NCBI GenBank assembly: GCA_905211955.1
Contig: CAJMCT010000034.1
Location: 1 to 9,889 of the forward strand
Source: an uncultured Eubacteriales bacterium
GTDB taxonomy: Bacteria > Bacillota > Clostridia > Christensenellales > Borkfalkiaceae
Length of the DNA stretch: 9,889 nucleotides
Reading direction: 5' to 3'
Below, piece after piece: positions 1-7,567 of this stretch (position 1 is the first letter of the stretch; each line of letters starts with the position of its first letter). A program made the translations under genes and the position numbers. The notes below the pieces were generated by a model, which searched no databases, was not told the origin of the DNA, and worked only from the letters and a program-made list of their open reading frames with translations.

Positions 1-428
1 TAAGAAAAAACCGTGTTGATTAGATATAAAATAAAAATTAATCTATAGTTTATTAACCCCAATGTTTCGTGGTCATTAATTAAAACGTGTAAAAAAGGAG
101 TAAGTAAAAGACCTATCGCAAAAATGCCTATTCCAATAACAAAATATGCCCTTTTATAAAGTTGCAAATACTGTTTGGTCTTTTCTTCATCTTTATTTGC
201 AAGTGTTTTATAAAGTTCTATAACGATTGCAGTGCCTAATCCTAATTCTGTTAAATTTAGCACAGACAAAATATTTGTAAAAAGCCCGTTTAACCCTAAA
301 TAAAGTTCCCCAAGTGTTTTAATAAAAACGCTTCTTATAGCAAAACTTAACAAATAAGATAAAAACTGACCAAATGTGCCTGTCAATACATTAGACAAAC
401 TTTTTTTTGCTTTGCTTTGTTCACTCAT
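1..428 (-). CDS. Wzx-type polysaccharide flippase, N-terminal part (3' end outside window)
   Basis: The frame opens with ATG at 428 and stays open for 142 codons to the left edge, so the stop is outside. The product is a multi-pass membrane protein of the MOP/polysaccharide-transport superfamily that would move the undecaprenyl-linked repeat unit across the membrane. Hydrophobic stretches lie near residues 15-36, 45-70, 94-115 and 125-142. Residues 40-73 follow the pattern familiar in Firmicutes flippases: LYLGLNGLF, then LNLTELGLGTA, then ELYK; a charged cytoplasmic stretch (KDEEKTKQ) follows. The ATG overlaps the licD-like stop as ATGA, so translation is probably coupled; no strong Shine-Dalgarno site is visible. 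Base composition is notably low (69 G+C in the 240 bases 121-360). A run of eight A residues on the coding strand lies at codons 7-10. Family call is firm; the transported glycan is unknown. Confidence 0.93.
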   Translation of the reverse strand, partial: MSEQSKAKKSLSNVLTGTFGQFLSYLLSFAIRSVFIKTLGELYLGLNGLFTNILSVLNLTELGLGTAIVIELYKTLANKDEEKTKQYLQLYKRAYFVIGIGIFAIGLLLTPFLHVLINDHETLGLINYRLIFILYLINTVFS

Positions 429-1222
429 AACTTAATCTCGCTAATGTGATGACCAGGTTTTCTTTTTTCTTCCGGCGGTAATTCCATTGGGTTTTTGTAG
501 TAGCCTTTTAAATATTCGTCATATTCTCTTGGAATAGGGAATTTATAGCCACAAAAATCCGCATCGATAGTATCTATAAACATAGTGCGCTTAAACGCAG
601 GCTTACTTACACCCGATTGACAAATAGGACAAGCAAACTCCGTTTGCTTTTTGTTGTATTTTCTCATCCACCTTTCAGCAAGTTTATTAAGCCATTTCAT
701 AGGCAATATTAAAAGTGGCAAATATAAAATATGGCGTATAGCAAACTTTTCGGTTTTTTGCTTTATGCAACGCACCATGTTTATTGATGCAACAACTCTA
801 CATTGCTTTCTTTTCTTTTCTAAAACAACGTTGTCACAAGGAAAAATATCTAACCAAATTCCGTGCGGACATTTTAAATGCTTTGCACTTTCTTCTAAAA
901 ATAAAGTATCCATATTAAAGCACTTTCCAAAAATATTTGGGAAGTGTTTGTTCATAGTGCTATTTTCAAAATAAAACGGCTTAGAAAGTTCTTTATTTGC
1001 AACTGAGACAAATTTATCGTAATCTTCACGAAGCATAGTAATATCAATATCATCATCCCAAGGGATAAAGCCTTTGTGCCTTACCGCACCTAATAGCGTA
1101 CCGCTATCTAAAACGTATTTGATATTATGCTTTTTACATACTCTATCAACTTCTATAAGTATCTCTAGCATTTTGTTTTGAACGTCTACTATGTCAAAAC
1201 CGCAAACCGTATACTTTTCCAT
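425..1222 (-). CDS. licD: LicD-family phosphotransferase (phosphocholine or similar transfer to glycan)
   Basis: A 265-residue protein of the LicD family (nucleotidyltransferase-like fold). Known members transfer phosphocholine from CDP-choline to glycans or teichoic acids; eukaryotic relatives transfer ribitol phosphate. The signature is clear: LDSGTLLGAVRHKGF at 38-52 and PWDDDIDI at 54-61, whose aspartates are expected to bind metal. Next comes GIWLDIFPCD at 121-130, and the usual C-terminal pattern FPIPREYDEYL (228-238), then LPPEEKR and a His pair at 258-259. No signal peptide or membrane span is evident, so it should act in the cytoplasm on the lipid-linked unit. I chose ATG at 1222 over an in-frame GTG at 1228, because that GTG overlaps the AGGGG Shine-Dalgarno site at 1232-1228. 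It follows the previous GT4 gene by 12 bases and overlaps the flippase by 4. A CPIC motif at 198-201 is unusual. The donor substrate cannot be decided from sequence. Confidence 0.93.
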   Translation of the reverse strand: MEKYTVCGFDIVDVQNKMLEILIEVDRVCKKHNIKYVLDSGTLLGAVRHKGFIPWDDDIDITMLREDYDKFVSVANKELSKPFYFENSTMNKHFPNIFGKCFNMDTLFLEESAKHLKCPHGIWLDIFPCDNVVLEKKRKQCRVVASINMVRCIKQKTEKFAIRHILYLPLLILPMKWLNKLAERWMRKYNKKQTEFACPICQSGVSKPAFKRTMFIDTIDADFCGYKFPIPREYDEYLKGYYKNPMELPPEEKRKPGHHISEIKL

Positions 1223-1227
1223 ATACA

Positions 1228-1232
1228 CCCCT
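1228..1232 (-). promoter_or_regulatory. Shine-Dalgarno site that sets the licD-like start
   Basis: The coding strand reads TTAGGGGTGTATATG. AGGGG ends five bases before the ATG at 1222, a normal spacing. The GTG six bases upstream of that ATG shares its first G with this site and would have no site of its own. Confidence 0.7.
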
Positions 1233-1234
1233 AA

Positions 1235-2296
1235 TTAACGTATATTTTCTAAAATTTCTATCCACTTATTAGTGAAGGCTTGCAAAGAAAACTTATCTAA
1301 ATTATCCTTTGCGTGATTGGAAAATTCAATTCTCTTTTCTTTATCTTCTATAAGACGGCAAACTTTTTCAGCCATCTTATCCACGTCAAACGCCGAAACC
1401 AAGTATCCGCTTTTGCCGTGCTCTATTATCTCTCTAGGTCCAAACGGGACGTCAAACGCAAGAGTGGGAAGATTATACGACTTTGCTTCTGTTAAAACTA
1501 GTCCAAAGCCTTCGGTCCTTGACGTCATAACGTACATTGATGCTTTCTTGTACTCTTCTTCAATATTTTTCGTTCTACCTGCAAAGATTACAAAGTCTTC
1601 TAGTCCGTACTCTTTTGCCCTTTGTTTTAGTTCTTCAAAGTGCGCCCCGTCACCAACGAAACGCCAGTTCCAATCGGGGTGAACTTTTTGCACCTTTTTA
1701 GCAACTTCTAAAGCAAGATCATAGCCTTTTGTGTAGAAAAAATGTCCTGCGGTAATAAGCGTTTTAGAGTTTTCGTCATAACCTTTATACTCGTCGTTTT
1801 TCTCGCTTGGATTATACACGAAAGTTATAGGGCATTTAACCTTAAACTCTCTTTTAAACGCATCACTATCGCCTTCCGTTTGATTTACGTAATACGCGCA
1901 CTTTTTAAGCGACAATTTTCTTATAGTTTTAGTGTGTTTACTGCCTATGTCGTTTCTTATATTAAACATTTCCCACGCGATAACTTTGGTTTTTCTTAAA
2001 AAGCACGCGGGAAGCGAAAAAATTCCAAGCATTACGTCAACGTTTATGATAACGTCTACTTTTTCTTTTTTTAAAAACTTTCTAAGTTCAAAAATTTTGC
2101 CTATAAGCGACTGTTTTTTTAATACCGGGGTTTGAACGGCTTTATCGAGCGGAAAATAGGACGTTCCGCTTTGGTTGTTGCAACTAAGCACCAAAACGTC
2201 GTAATTTTTATCCACTAAAGTATTAGCAAGTATTGCGGTTATTCTTTCCGTTCCACCGCCCCTTGACATATCCCCATTAAAGATACAAACTTTCAT
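1235..2296 (-). CDS. Glycosyltransferase family 4 (GT-B fold), third of three adjacent GT4 genes
   Basis: A 353-residue, apparently cytoplasmic GT4 enzyme expected to transfer a sugar from a nucleotide donor to the growing lipid-linked unit with retention of configuration. The N-terminal acceptor-side domain carries the SRGGGTERI loop at 11-19, the glycine-rich turn that binds donor phosphates in this family. The C-terminal donor domain has YTKGYDL at 188-193, FVGDG at 213-217 and the EX7E motif E262-E270 within TEGFGLVLTE; GPREIIEHGKSGYLV at 286-300 is also typical. ATG at 2296 lies 3 bases after the stop of the preceding GT4; the likely ribosome site is GGGG at 2308-2305, inside the end of that gene, which implies coupling. 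Full length for the family. It resembles the GT4 at 4485-3361 more than its immediate neighbour. Sugar specificity is not readable. Confidence 0.95.
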   Translation of the reverse strand: MKVCIFNGDMSRGGGTERITAILANTLVDKNYDVLVLSCNNQSGTSYFPLDKAVQTPVLKKQSLIGKIFELRKFLKKEKVDVIINVDVMLGIFSLPACFLRKTKVIAWEMFNIRNDIGSKHTKTIRKLSLKKCAYYVNQTEGDSDAFKREFKVKCPITFVYNPSEKNDEYKGYDENSKTLITAGHFFYTKGYDLALEVAKKVQKVHPDWNWRFVGDGAHFEELKQRAKEYGLEDFVIFAGRTKNIEEEYKKASMYVMTSRTEGFGLVLTEAKSYNLPTLAFDVPFGPREIIEHGKSGYLVSAFDVDKMAEKVCRLIEDKEKRIEFSNHAKDNLDKFSLQAFTNKWIEILENIR

Positions 2297-2299
2297 ACA

Positions 2300-3361
2300 C
2301 TAAACCCCGTAAATGTTTAACATTTGTTTAGTCCAACTCTCGATAGAATATTTTTCCTCTATTATCAATCTTGATTTTGCAATATCTTCTTCACTAGGCG
2401 CGCCGTCTTCAATAGCCTTTTCCATGCCCTTACGAATACTATTAACGTCTTCACTTTTAACCATTAAAACGGTCGGAAATTCGCTTGCAAAAAGGTTTTC
2501 TCTAATATCACTACAAACAACTCTAAGACCCGAGTAAATGGCTTCTAACAACGCGTAAGAAAGCCCTTCCGCTCTACTAATATGCAAGAAATTTTTAGAG
2601 TTTTGATATAAAACGTTAACGTCAGATACGGCAGGAATGACTTCTAGTCCTTCAACTTTACCGAACTCGTTTTCTATTAAATTTTGTGTATCAGCTTTAC
2701 CAACAAGTTGAACTTTTATTCCACCGTTAGACCCTAAAAGAGCTTTAGCACAAAGATCGACTCCTTTAATATGATATAGCCAACCAAACATCAAAAAGTC
2801 ATTTTCTCTTTTTTGATAGTCCACATCAACCTTTTTTATCCCAAGCGTATTAAGTCCGTTTGGAACGTATTTTGATTGAGATTTAGGGAAACCTAAACTT
2901 TCGGCATAATCTTTAACCTTTTCTCCAACGGCTAAAAGGGTTGCTTTTTTATGAAATAATTTGTATTGCAATTTATACATTAAACGATTATGAAAATCAT
3001 TAAAATTATAAATAGCATCGTGTAAGTGCCAAAAAACCTTTTTCTTTTTAGCGGTAAACACTACCGGTATATCGTAAAGTTCAAAGTGACTATGGATAAT
3101 TTCTATTTCAGGATTTTCTTTATAAATTCTTTTAAGTGCTCTATAAGTAGAAGGTTTAATCCTTGCTTTTGCTAACGGCAAAAAATAAACTTTATTGGTT
3201 TTAGCAAGTTCTATGCACCAGTCTTTTTCTTTAGCAGACACGGGAAAAGCATACAAGGTTTCGTGCCCCTTATCTTTCAACTTTTTATCTAATGCTTTAA
3301 GCGAATTTATAAAATTCCCTTCATACGGTGCTGCGTATGCACATACCTGTAATATCTTCAT
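2300..3361 (-). CDS. Glycosyltransferase family 4 (GT-B fold), second of three adjacent GT4 genes
   Basis: A 353-residue GT4-type enzyme. The N terminus (MKILQVCAYAAPYEGNF) starts the first Rossmann domain. IIHSHFELYDIP at 88-99 and FWHLHDA at 110-116 match the family pattern for acceptor-side loops, and YVPNGLN at 165-171 marks the linker into the donor domain. The EX7E motif is E265-E273 within AEGLSYALLEA, with serine and tyrosine where many relatives have phenylalanine-glycine. The phosphate-loop GGxER motif seen in the two flanking GT4 proteins is absent; PYEGNF at 12-17 occupies that place. The ATG at 3361 overlaps the upstream stop by one base (TAATG), with AAAGGG at 3377-3372 as a plausible ribosome site, so expression is probably coupled. 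This gene contains some of the most AT-rich sequence in the window (11 G+C in the 60 bases from 2941). Donor and acceptor are unknown. Confidence 0.95.
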   Translation of the reverse strand: MKILQVCAYAAPYEGNFINSLKALDKKLKDKGHETLYAFPVSAKEKDWCIELAKTNKVYFLPLAKARIKPSTYRALKRIYKENPEIEIIHSHFELYDIPVVFTAKKKKVFWHLHDAIYNFNDFHNRLMYKLQYKLFHKKATLLAVGEKVKDYAESLGFPKSQSKYVPNGLNTLGIKKVDVDYQKRENDFLMFGWLYHIKGVDLCAKALLGSNGGIKVQLVGKADTQNLIENEFGKVEGLEVIPAVSDVNVLYQNSKNFLHISRAEGLSYALLEAIYSGLRVVCSDIRENLFASEFPTVLMVKSEDVNSIRKGMEKAIEDGAPSEEDIAKSRLIIEEKYSIESWTKQMLNIYGV

Positions 3362-4485
3362 TATCCTAAGACCCTTTCTATCATATCTTCAACAAGTTTT
3401 ACCGTGTTTTTCTTATCGAACTTTTCACCGCGCTCTTTTGCCTTTTGCTTATAATGTTCTAAAAGTCCTTTTTCGCCAAGCATCTTTGCTAAACCTTGAT
3501 AAAGTGCTTCTTCATTGTTTTCGGTGACGATTCCATACTCGTTATTTTCGCCAAGCAATTCTTTTGCGCCCGAACAATTAGTGCTAACCACGGGCGTGCC
3601 GACGATTAGCGATTCGGTGACAGCCGTACTAAACCCTTCTCTACGAGAACTACAAACGTATAGGTCGGCATTTTTAACGTATTTGTACGGGTTAGACCTA
3701 AAGCCCACGAAAGTCCAATCATTTTCTAAACCGTTTTCTTTAATCTTGCTTTCTAAACTATCCTTTTCTTCGCCTACTCCTACTATATAAACGTGGATAG
3801 GAAAGCCTTCGTCTTTTAACCTTTTTGCAACGCCTATTAATCTATCATAACCTTTTGTGTACATTAGCTTTGCAACCGAAACCAAGTTTATTTTTTCTTT
3901 TGAAAACTCAATATCGTCTATCTTCTCGTTTGCTTTTTCCTTGATTTCGTCAGTTTCTACGGTGTTGTATAAAACTTCTATCGGCTTTTTATAGTCAAAT
4001 ATTTTTACAAAATCATCTAAAACCGTTTTTGATACGCACACCGTATTGTCAAAGCGATTATAACTTTTTAGTGCTTCTTTATAACTTCTAAAAGACTTGC
4101 TTGCAACTTTTATATTTTCTTGTTCAACGTGAATCCAAGAAACGAGTTTAGTACTTTTGTTCGTACAACCAGAAACTACCCTTGCACTAGGGCCTTCTAA
4201 GTATGAAATTATTACGTCGTAATCTTCTTTTACGTAGTGCTTATATAAAAACCTAGGACTAAATAATTTTGCAACGATTGTATTTCCGCGAAAATAGTGC
4301 TTAAACCCAGGTATATATTTTACGTGCGGTTTGATTTGGTCTTTATACACACCAACGTCAAACATGGTTTGAATAGTCACGTCGTATTTTTCGCAATCCA
4401 TATTGTGCGCTAAGTTTAGTAATACCCTTTCTGCACCACCGTGACCTAAAGTGGGTATAAAGAACAACACCTTTTTCTTTTCCAT
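3361..4485 (-). CDS. Glycosyltransferase family 4 (GT-B fold), first of three adjacent GT4 genes
   Basis: A 374-residue GT4 enzyme. The N-terminal domain has FFIPTLGHGGAERVLLNL (8-25), with the GHGGAER loop that is strongly conserved in EPS and capsule glycosyltransferases such as EpsF/CapM relatives. SWIHVEQEN at 116-124 and VLYNTVE at 171-177 follow. The donor domain has SVAKLMYTKGYDRL at 203-216, IVGVGEE at 234-240 and the EX7E motif E283-E291 in REGFSTAVTES, then GTPVVSTNCSGAKELLG. I set the start at ATG 4485, which has a well-spaced AGGGG at 4498-4494 and leaves an 11-base gap after the polymerase stop. A TTG at 4506 is also in frame but would overlap the upstream gene and lacks a site. 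No membrane segment is seen. Probably adds an internal sugar of the repeat unit; specificity unknown. Confidence 0.95.
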   Translation of the reverse strand: MEKKKVLFFIPTLGHGGAERVLLNLAHNMDCEKYDVTIQTMFDVGVYKDQIKPHVKYIPGFKHYFRGNTIVAKLFSPRFLYKHYVKEDYDVIISYLEGPSARVVSGCTNKSTKLVSWIHVEQENIKVASKSFRSYKEALKSYNRFDNTVCVSKTVLDDFVKIFDYKKPIEVLYNTVETDEIKEKANEKIDDIEFSKEKINLVSVAKLMYTKGYDRLIGVAKRLKDEGFPIHVYIVGVGEEKDSLESKIKENGLENDWTFVGFRSNPYKYVKNADLYVCSSRREGFSTAVTESLIVGTPVVSTNCSGAKELLGENNEYGIVTENNEEALYQGLAKMLGEKGLLEHYKQKAKERGEKFDKKNTVKLVEDMIERVLG

Positions 4486-4493
4486 TATCTTTT

Positions 4494-4499
4494 CCCCTA
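4494..4499 (-). promoter_or_regulatory. Fused stop codon and Shine-Dalgarno site (TAGGGG)
   Basis: The stop TAG of the polymerase (4499-4497) supplies the first bases of AGGGG (4498-4494), which sits eight bases before the ATG at 4485. This both fixes that start and suggests that terminating ribosomes re-initiate directly. Confidence 0.65.
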
Positions 4500-5597
4500 A
4501 CTCCAAGATATATAAAAGTCTGCTATTGCCCCGTATGCAATGTTAACGTAAATGTTGTAAGCAAAGAATATTAAGTAAAGCGAGAACGCTAATATCTTTA
4601 TAAGTTTTGCATGTTTTTTTGTAAATACTACGTCTATTAATTTAGGCATTAATATTATGGGCGCAAACGAAGTATAGAAAGCAAGCCTTGCCCAATATGC
4701 CATATATAGCCCCATCAAATAAAACGCAGAGTTCATAATAGTCAAATTAAAAAGTAGCGCGTCCGAGCGGGATATCTTTTCGTCGTTTGCTTTCTTTTTA
4801 ATAAAGAATATAATTGCAAGTACTAAGGGTACGATGGCTATAATAAAGCATCTCATTATACCCATACCACTAGACATGTCTAAATAAAATTCGTACTTTT
4901 CGTTAATTACGGTTTCTTGTAAAAACTCGCTAACAAGGGACGGTGCTATTAAGAACACCACGCATAAAATCAACCCGATTATTACTCTAAAATTAAGCGG
5001 TTTGCCTATACAAATTAGTGCTATTAATAAAACGTAGAGCGCTGATTCGTGAAAGAAACTTGCAAACCATACTAAGAGTGCGTAAAGTATATATTTCTTA
5101 TTTAAAAGTAGCGGGAAAGCAAGCATAATAATTGCCGTAGCAAAAATTTGTCTTACCCCGTTATTGGTATCCATGTAGTTAACACAAAAATATATTGCTA
5201 GCGACAATATAGTATCGCTTGAATATTTTTTAGCAAGGAATACGTAAGCAAGATTTATAAGTAGCGCAACTATAAACAGCATAAGTTTAGGACTTGCGCT
5301 TAGATAGTTAAGATAATATAAAAATAATAGCCAGCCCGATTCTACACCCCAAGGTTCACTGTAAACGTAGTTTAAGTCCCCACGCGATTCGGTGTACATT
5401 ATCTTATAGGCATAAGTATCAATAAAACCGTATCTTAAAGTAGACGTCACAACTAAAATCAACGCAAAGGCAAGCAAAACCCTGCCAGTAGTCACTTGAC
5501 GGGCTTCACCATTAGGATCAATCAAAGTTTTTTGATTAAGCTTGCCGAAAAACAACGTTAAAAATATTAATAACGTACAAATTGCTATAAGATACAT
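4497..5597 (-). CDS. epsG: EpsG-family (Wzy-type) polysaccharide polymerase
   Basis: A 366-residue, very hydrophobic protein with about ten predicted membrane spans, starting with residues 2-18 and ending near 335-355. The layout and local motifs are those of the EpsG family, the Wzy-like polymerases of Firmicutes EPS clusters, which join lipid-linked repeat units on the outer face of the membrane. Supporting motifs are TLRYGFIDTYAY at 53-64 in the first outer loop, NNGVRQ at 145-150, FHESALY at 182-188 and YWARLAFY at 301-308. Conserved arginines and this histidine are typical of the family. ATG at 5597 has AAGGA at 5610-5606, eight bases away, with the stop of the upstream GT2 gene embedded in it. 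The central position among glycosyltransferases fits a cluster-specific polymerase. An O-antigen ligase relative is less likely because the large outer loop of WaaL is not evident. Confidence 0.9.
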   Translation of the reverse strand: MYLIAICTLLIFLTLFFGKLNQKTLIDPNGEARQVTTGRVLLAFALILVVTSTLRYGFIDTYAYKIMYTESRGDLNYVYSEPWGVESGWLLFLYYLNYLSASPKLMLFIVALLINLAYVFLAKKYSSDTILSLAIYFCVNYMDTNNGVRQIFATAIIMLAFPLLLNKKYILYALLVWFASFFHESALYVLLIALICIGKPLNFRVIIGLILCVVFLIAPSLVSEFLQETVINEKYEFYLDMSSGMGIMRCFIIAIVPLVLAIIFFIKKKANDEKISRSDALLFNLTIMNSAFYLMGLYMAYWARLAFYTSFAPIILMPKLIDVVFTKKHAKLIKILAFSLYLIFFAYNIYVNIAYGAIADFYISWS

Positions 5598-5608
5598 CTA
5601 GTCTTTCC

Positions 5609-6397
5609 TTATCTTCTCAAAAGTCTATAAAGCCATTGCGGAATAAGTCCAATCAAAATAGGCTTTAATACGTAAATTCTACTAAAAATATTGGCTTTAA
5701 TCGCCTTGTATCCTTGACGGCGCACCCATGCTTCGTTAAGGCGTCTTCTAAACGTTCTTCTATGCGCTGCATCTCGGCCATCAAACATACTGTATAAAGG
5801 CTCTTCCAAAGTGCAACCTTTAACACCTTTTGCATAAAGTCTAAACCACAAATCGTAATCTTCAACGCCAAGCGTTTGTTTTCTAACCCTATAACCGTCT
5901 ACCGAAAGGTATGCACTTCTTCTCATCATAACGGGAGCGTGGCAAAAAGGTGAAGATTTTATCAAGTCTTTTTTTGTAGGCACGTAAATATCACCTACGG
6001 GTGGATCTTGATAAACGCCCTTTTCGTCAAAGCGCTTCATTGTTGTGCTTACAAACCCGTACTCAGGGTGCTCGTCCAAAAACTTAACTTGCTTAGCAAA
6101 TCTTGTGGGATCGCAAAGATCGTCACCATCCATTCTCGCACAATATTCGCCAGTCGCCACTTCTAAACAGCGGTTAAGCGTGTAAGATAACCCGTGATTA
6201 CTGTCGTTCTGAATAAGTTTTATTCGTCCATCTTTTTCGCAATACGATTTAACCACTTCTACGGTATCGTCTTTAGAGCCGTCGTCACAAATAATCATTT
6301 CCCAATCGGTAAAAGTTTGATCTATTATCGACTCAATACTATCGCCTATGGTTTTAGCGCAGTTGTAAGCGCCCATTAACACACTAACTTTTGGCAT
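5609..6397 (-). CDS. Glycosyltransferase family 2 (GT-A fold)
   Basis: A 262-residue GT2 enzyme that would transfer a sugar with inversion. MPKVSVLMGAYN at 1-12 opens the nucleotide-binding half. IICDDGSKDDT at 35-45 carries the conserved Asp pair. ARMDGDD at 87-93 contains the DxD metal-binding motif, and VEDYDLW at 178-184 provides the ED catalytic-base region expected about 90 residues later. The C terminus (213-262) is rich in basic and aromatic residues (RRTFRRR, YRLLRR) and moderately hydrophobic near 239-256, consistent with peripheral attachment to the membrane. I set the start at ATG 6397, which has AAGGA at 6410-6406 with 8-base spacing. A TTG at 6421 is in frame but would overlap the upstream gene by 23 bases. 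Linkage and sugar are unknown. Confidence 0.95.
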   Translation of the reverse strand: MPKVSVLMGAYNCAKTIGDSIESIIDQTFTDWEMIICDDGSKDDTVEVVKSYCEKDGRIKLIQNDSNHGLSYTLNRCLEVATGEYCARMDGDDLCDPTRFAKQVKFLDEHPEYGFVSTTMKRFDEKGVYQDPPVGDIYVPTKKDLIKSSPFCHAPVMMRRSAYLSVDGYRVRKQTLGVEDYDLWFRLYAKGVKGCTLEEPLYSMFDGRDAAHRRTFRRRLNEAWVRRQGYKAIKANIFSRIYVLKPILIGLIPQWLYRLLRR

Positions 6398-6398
6398 T

Positions 6399-7553
6399 TT
6401 AATTTTCCTTTTTATTTGCAAGCGCTATTCTTATATCGCTTAATTTTTCAAACAACTTGTTTTGCTCGTAATTATCTTTAACGAAATTATAAGCATTTTC
6501 GCCCATTTCAGTTCTCAACTTTTCGTCATCGATTAATTTTTGCATACAATCGGCAAGCGAACTTGCGCTTTTAACCTCGCAAGCGAGTCCCGTCTTGTTT
6601 TCTTCAATCGCATCGATTTGACCGGGCACGTTAGAAACTATTGCGGGAAGCCCCATGCCTTCGGCTTCAATTACTACCAACCCAAATCCTTCTCTATAAC
6701 TAGGCGCAACGAAAACGTCTGAGCCTGCGTAGTATTCTTGAACGTTATTAACGCTACCCGTAAAAGTCACGTTCTTAGAATTTTTTGCCCACGACAAAAG
6801 TTCTTGATCAAGTAGTTCGCTATTATCGTTCCCGCCCATGACTAAAAGTTTTACATGCTTGTTTTTTTCTTCAATATTTTTAAAGGCGGATAAAAGTTCG
6901 TTTACCCCTTTATCAACGGTAAGACGAGCGGCGAACGAAAACACGACGTCTTCTTCGCTATAGCCTAAACGTTCTCTAACGTCTTTTCTCCACTCGCTCT
7001 TTTTATTTATATCAAACTTATTAAGGTTTACCCCACAAGCACTGCCATTCCAAACCACTTGGCTTTTTTCTTTTTTATAAAGCCCTTCCGATATCGCAAA
7101 ATCTCTTATATTAAAACTTTCGGCTTCTATATGGGTGGAATTTTTGCAGGTTGTTTTTTCTAACCACTTAAAAATCTTGCGAGCAATACCAGTTAGCCCC
7201 ATGTATCTAATACCCCATTGGCAATAGAGTCTTACTGGGCACTTTACTTTTTTAGCCGCCGACGAAGCCGCGAACGCAGCGTTAGGCGTAGAGTATTGCA
7301 CGATATCAAATTTATGCTCTTTCAAAATCTTTGCAATCTTTTTCTTAGCGCTAAATATCGAAAGGCTTACACCCCTTTTCATAGAAACGGGGTAGTAATG
7401 AACGTATTCTGGCAAGTCTTCTAATAATCCTTCTTCATCATTGCAAATAAGTGAAATATCATACTCGCCCGTTTTATGAAGATATTCGGAAAACTCTTTT
7501 AGAAAAGACTTGTACGTCAAATATATGGTCGTGACAAAACAAATTTTTATCAT
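6399..7553 (-). CDS. Glycosyltransferase family 4, PglA/CapM-like, probably adds the second sugar
   Basis: A 384-residue GT4 enzyme. After MIKICFVTTIYLTY, the segment HYYPVSMKRGVSL at 52-64 resembles the region in PglA- and CapM-type enzymes that act just after a PglC-like initiator. FDIVQYSTPNAAF at 82-94 and YCQWGIRYMG at 110-119 also fit that subgroup, and VWNGSACGVN at 167-176 is the domain linker. The donor domain has FAARLTVDKGVNELL at 207-221, VMGG at 238-241 and the EX7E motif E288-E296 in REGFGLVVIEA. It is the first glycosyltransferase after the initiating transferase and the acetyltransferase, which supports a role in adding the second residue, but this is inference. ATG 7553 follows the acetyltransferase stop by 14 bases, with AAAAGG at 7566-7561 seven bases away. 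It ends one base before the GT2 start. Confidence 0.94.
   Translation of the reverse strand: MIKICFVTTIYLTYKSFLKEFSEYLHKTGEYDISLICNDEEGLLEDLPEYVHYYPVSMKRGVSLSIFSAKKKIAKILKEHKFDIVQYSTPNAAFAASSAAKKVKCPVRLYCQWGIRYMGLTGIARKIFKWLEKTTCKNSTHIEAESFNIRDFAISEGLYKKEKSQVVWNGSACGVNLNKFDINKKSEWRKDVRERLGYSEEDVVFSFAARLTVDKGVNELLSAFKNIEEKNKHVKLLVMGGNDNSELLDQELLSWAKNSKNVTFTGSVNNVQEYYAGSDVFVAPSYREGFGLVVIEAEGMGLPAIVSNVPGQIDAIEENKTGLACEVKSASSLADCMQKLIDDEKLRTEMGENAYNFVKDNYEQNKLFEKLSDIRIALANKKEN
6406..6410 (-). promoter_or_regulatory. Shine-Dalgarno site that sets the GT2 start
   Basis: AAGGA on the coding strand lies in the last codons of the upstream GT4 gene (AAGGAAAATTAA) and eight bases before the ATG at 6397. 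The upstream TTG at 6421 has no comparable site. Confidence 0.7.
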
Positions 7554-7567
7554 TAATGCACCTTTTA

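Noticed and set aside
651..974. Plus-strand open frame of 107 codons
   Set aside because: It lies wholly inside the licD-like gene on the other strand, has no family resemblance, and the minus-strand frame carries clear LicD motifs.
1317..1682. Plus-strand open frame of 121 codons
   Set aside because: Antisense to a well-supported GT4 gene; serine-rich shadow translation with no domain pattern.
2061..2076. T-rich stretch as a possible terminator
   Set aside because: It lies inside a GT4 coding frame, encodes a lysine/glutamate-rich stretch, and has no GC-rich hairpin next to it.
3195..3527. Plus-strand open frame of 110 codons
   Set aside because: Spans the junction of two minus-strand GT4 genes; no ribosome site or recognisable protein motif.
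1235..4485. Three adjacent GT4 genes as a recent tandem duplication
   Set aside because: They share only the family motifs. The middle one lacks the GGxER loop, and overall similarity is low by eye, so they look like separate acquisitions or old paralogues.
5665..5871. Second minus-strand frame of 68 codons inside the GT2 gene
   Set aside because: Out-of-frame within a gene whose own frame has intact GT2 motifs; no separate ribosome site seen.
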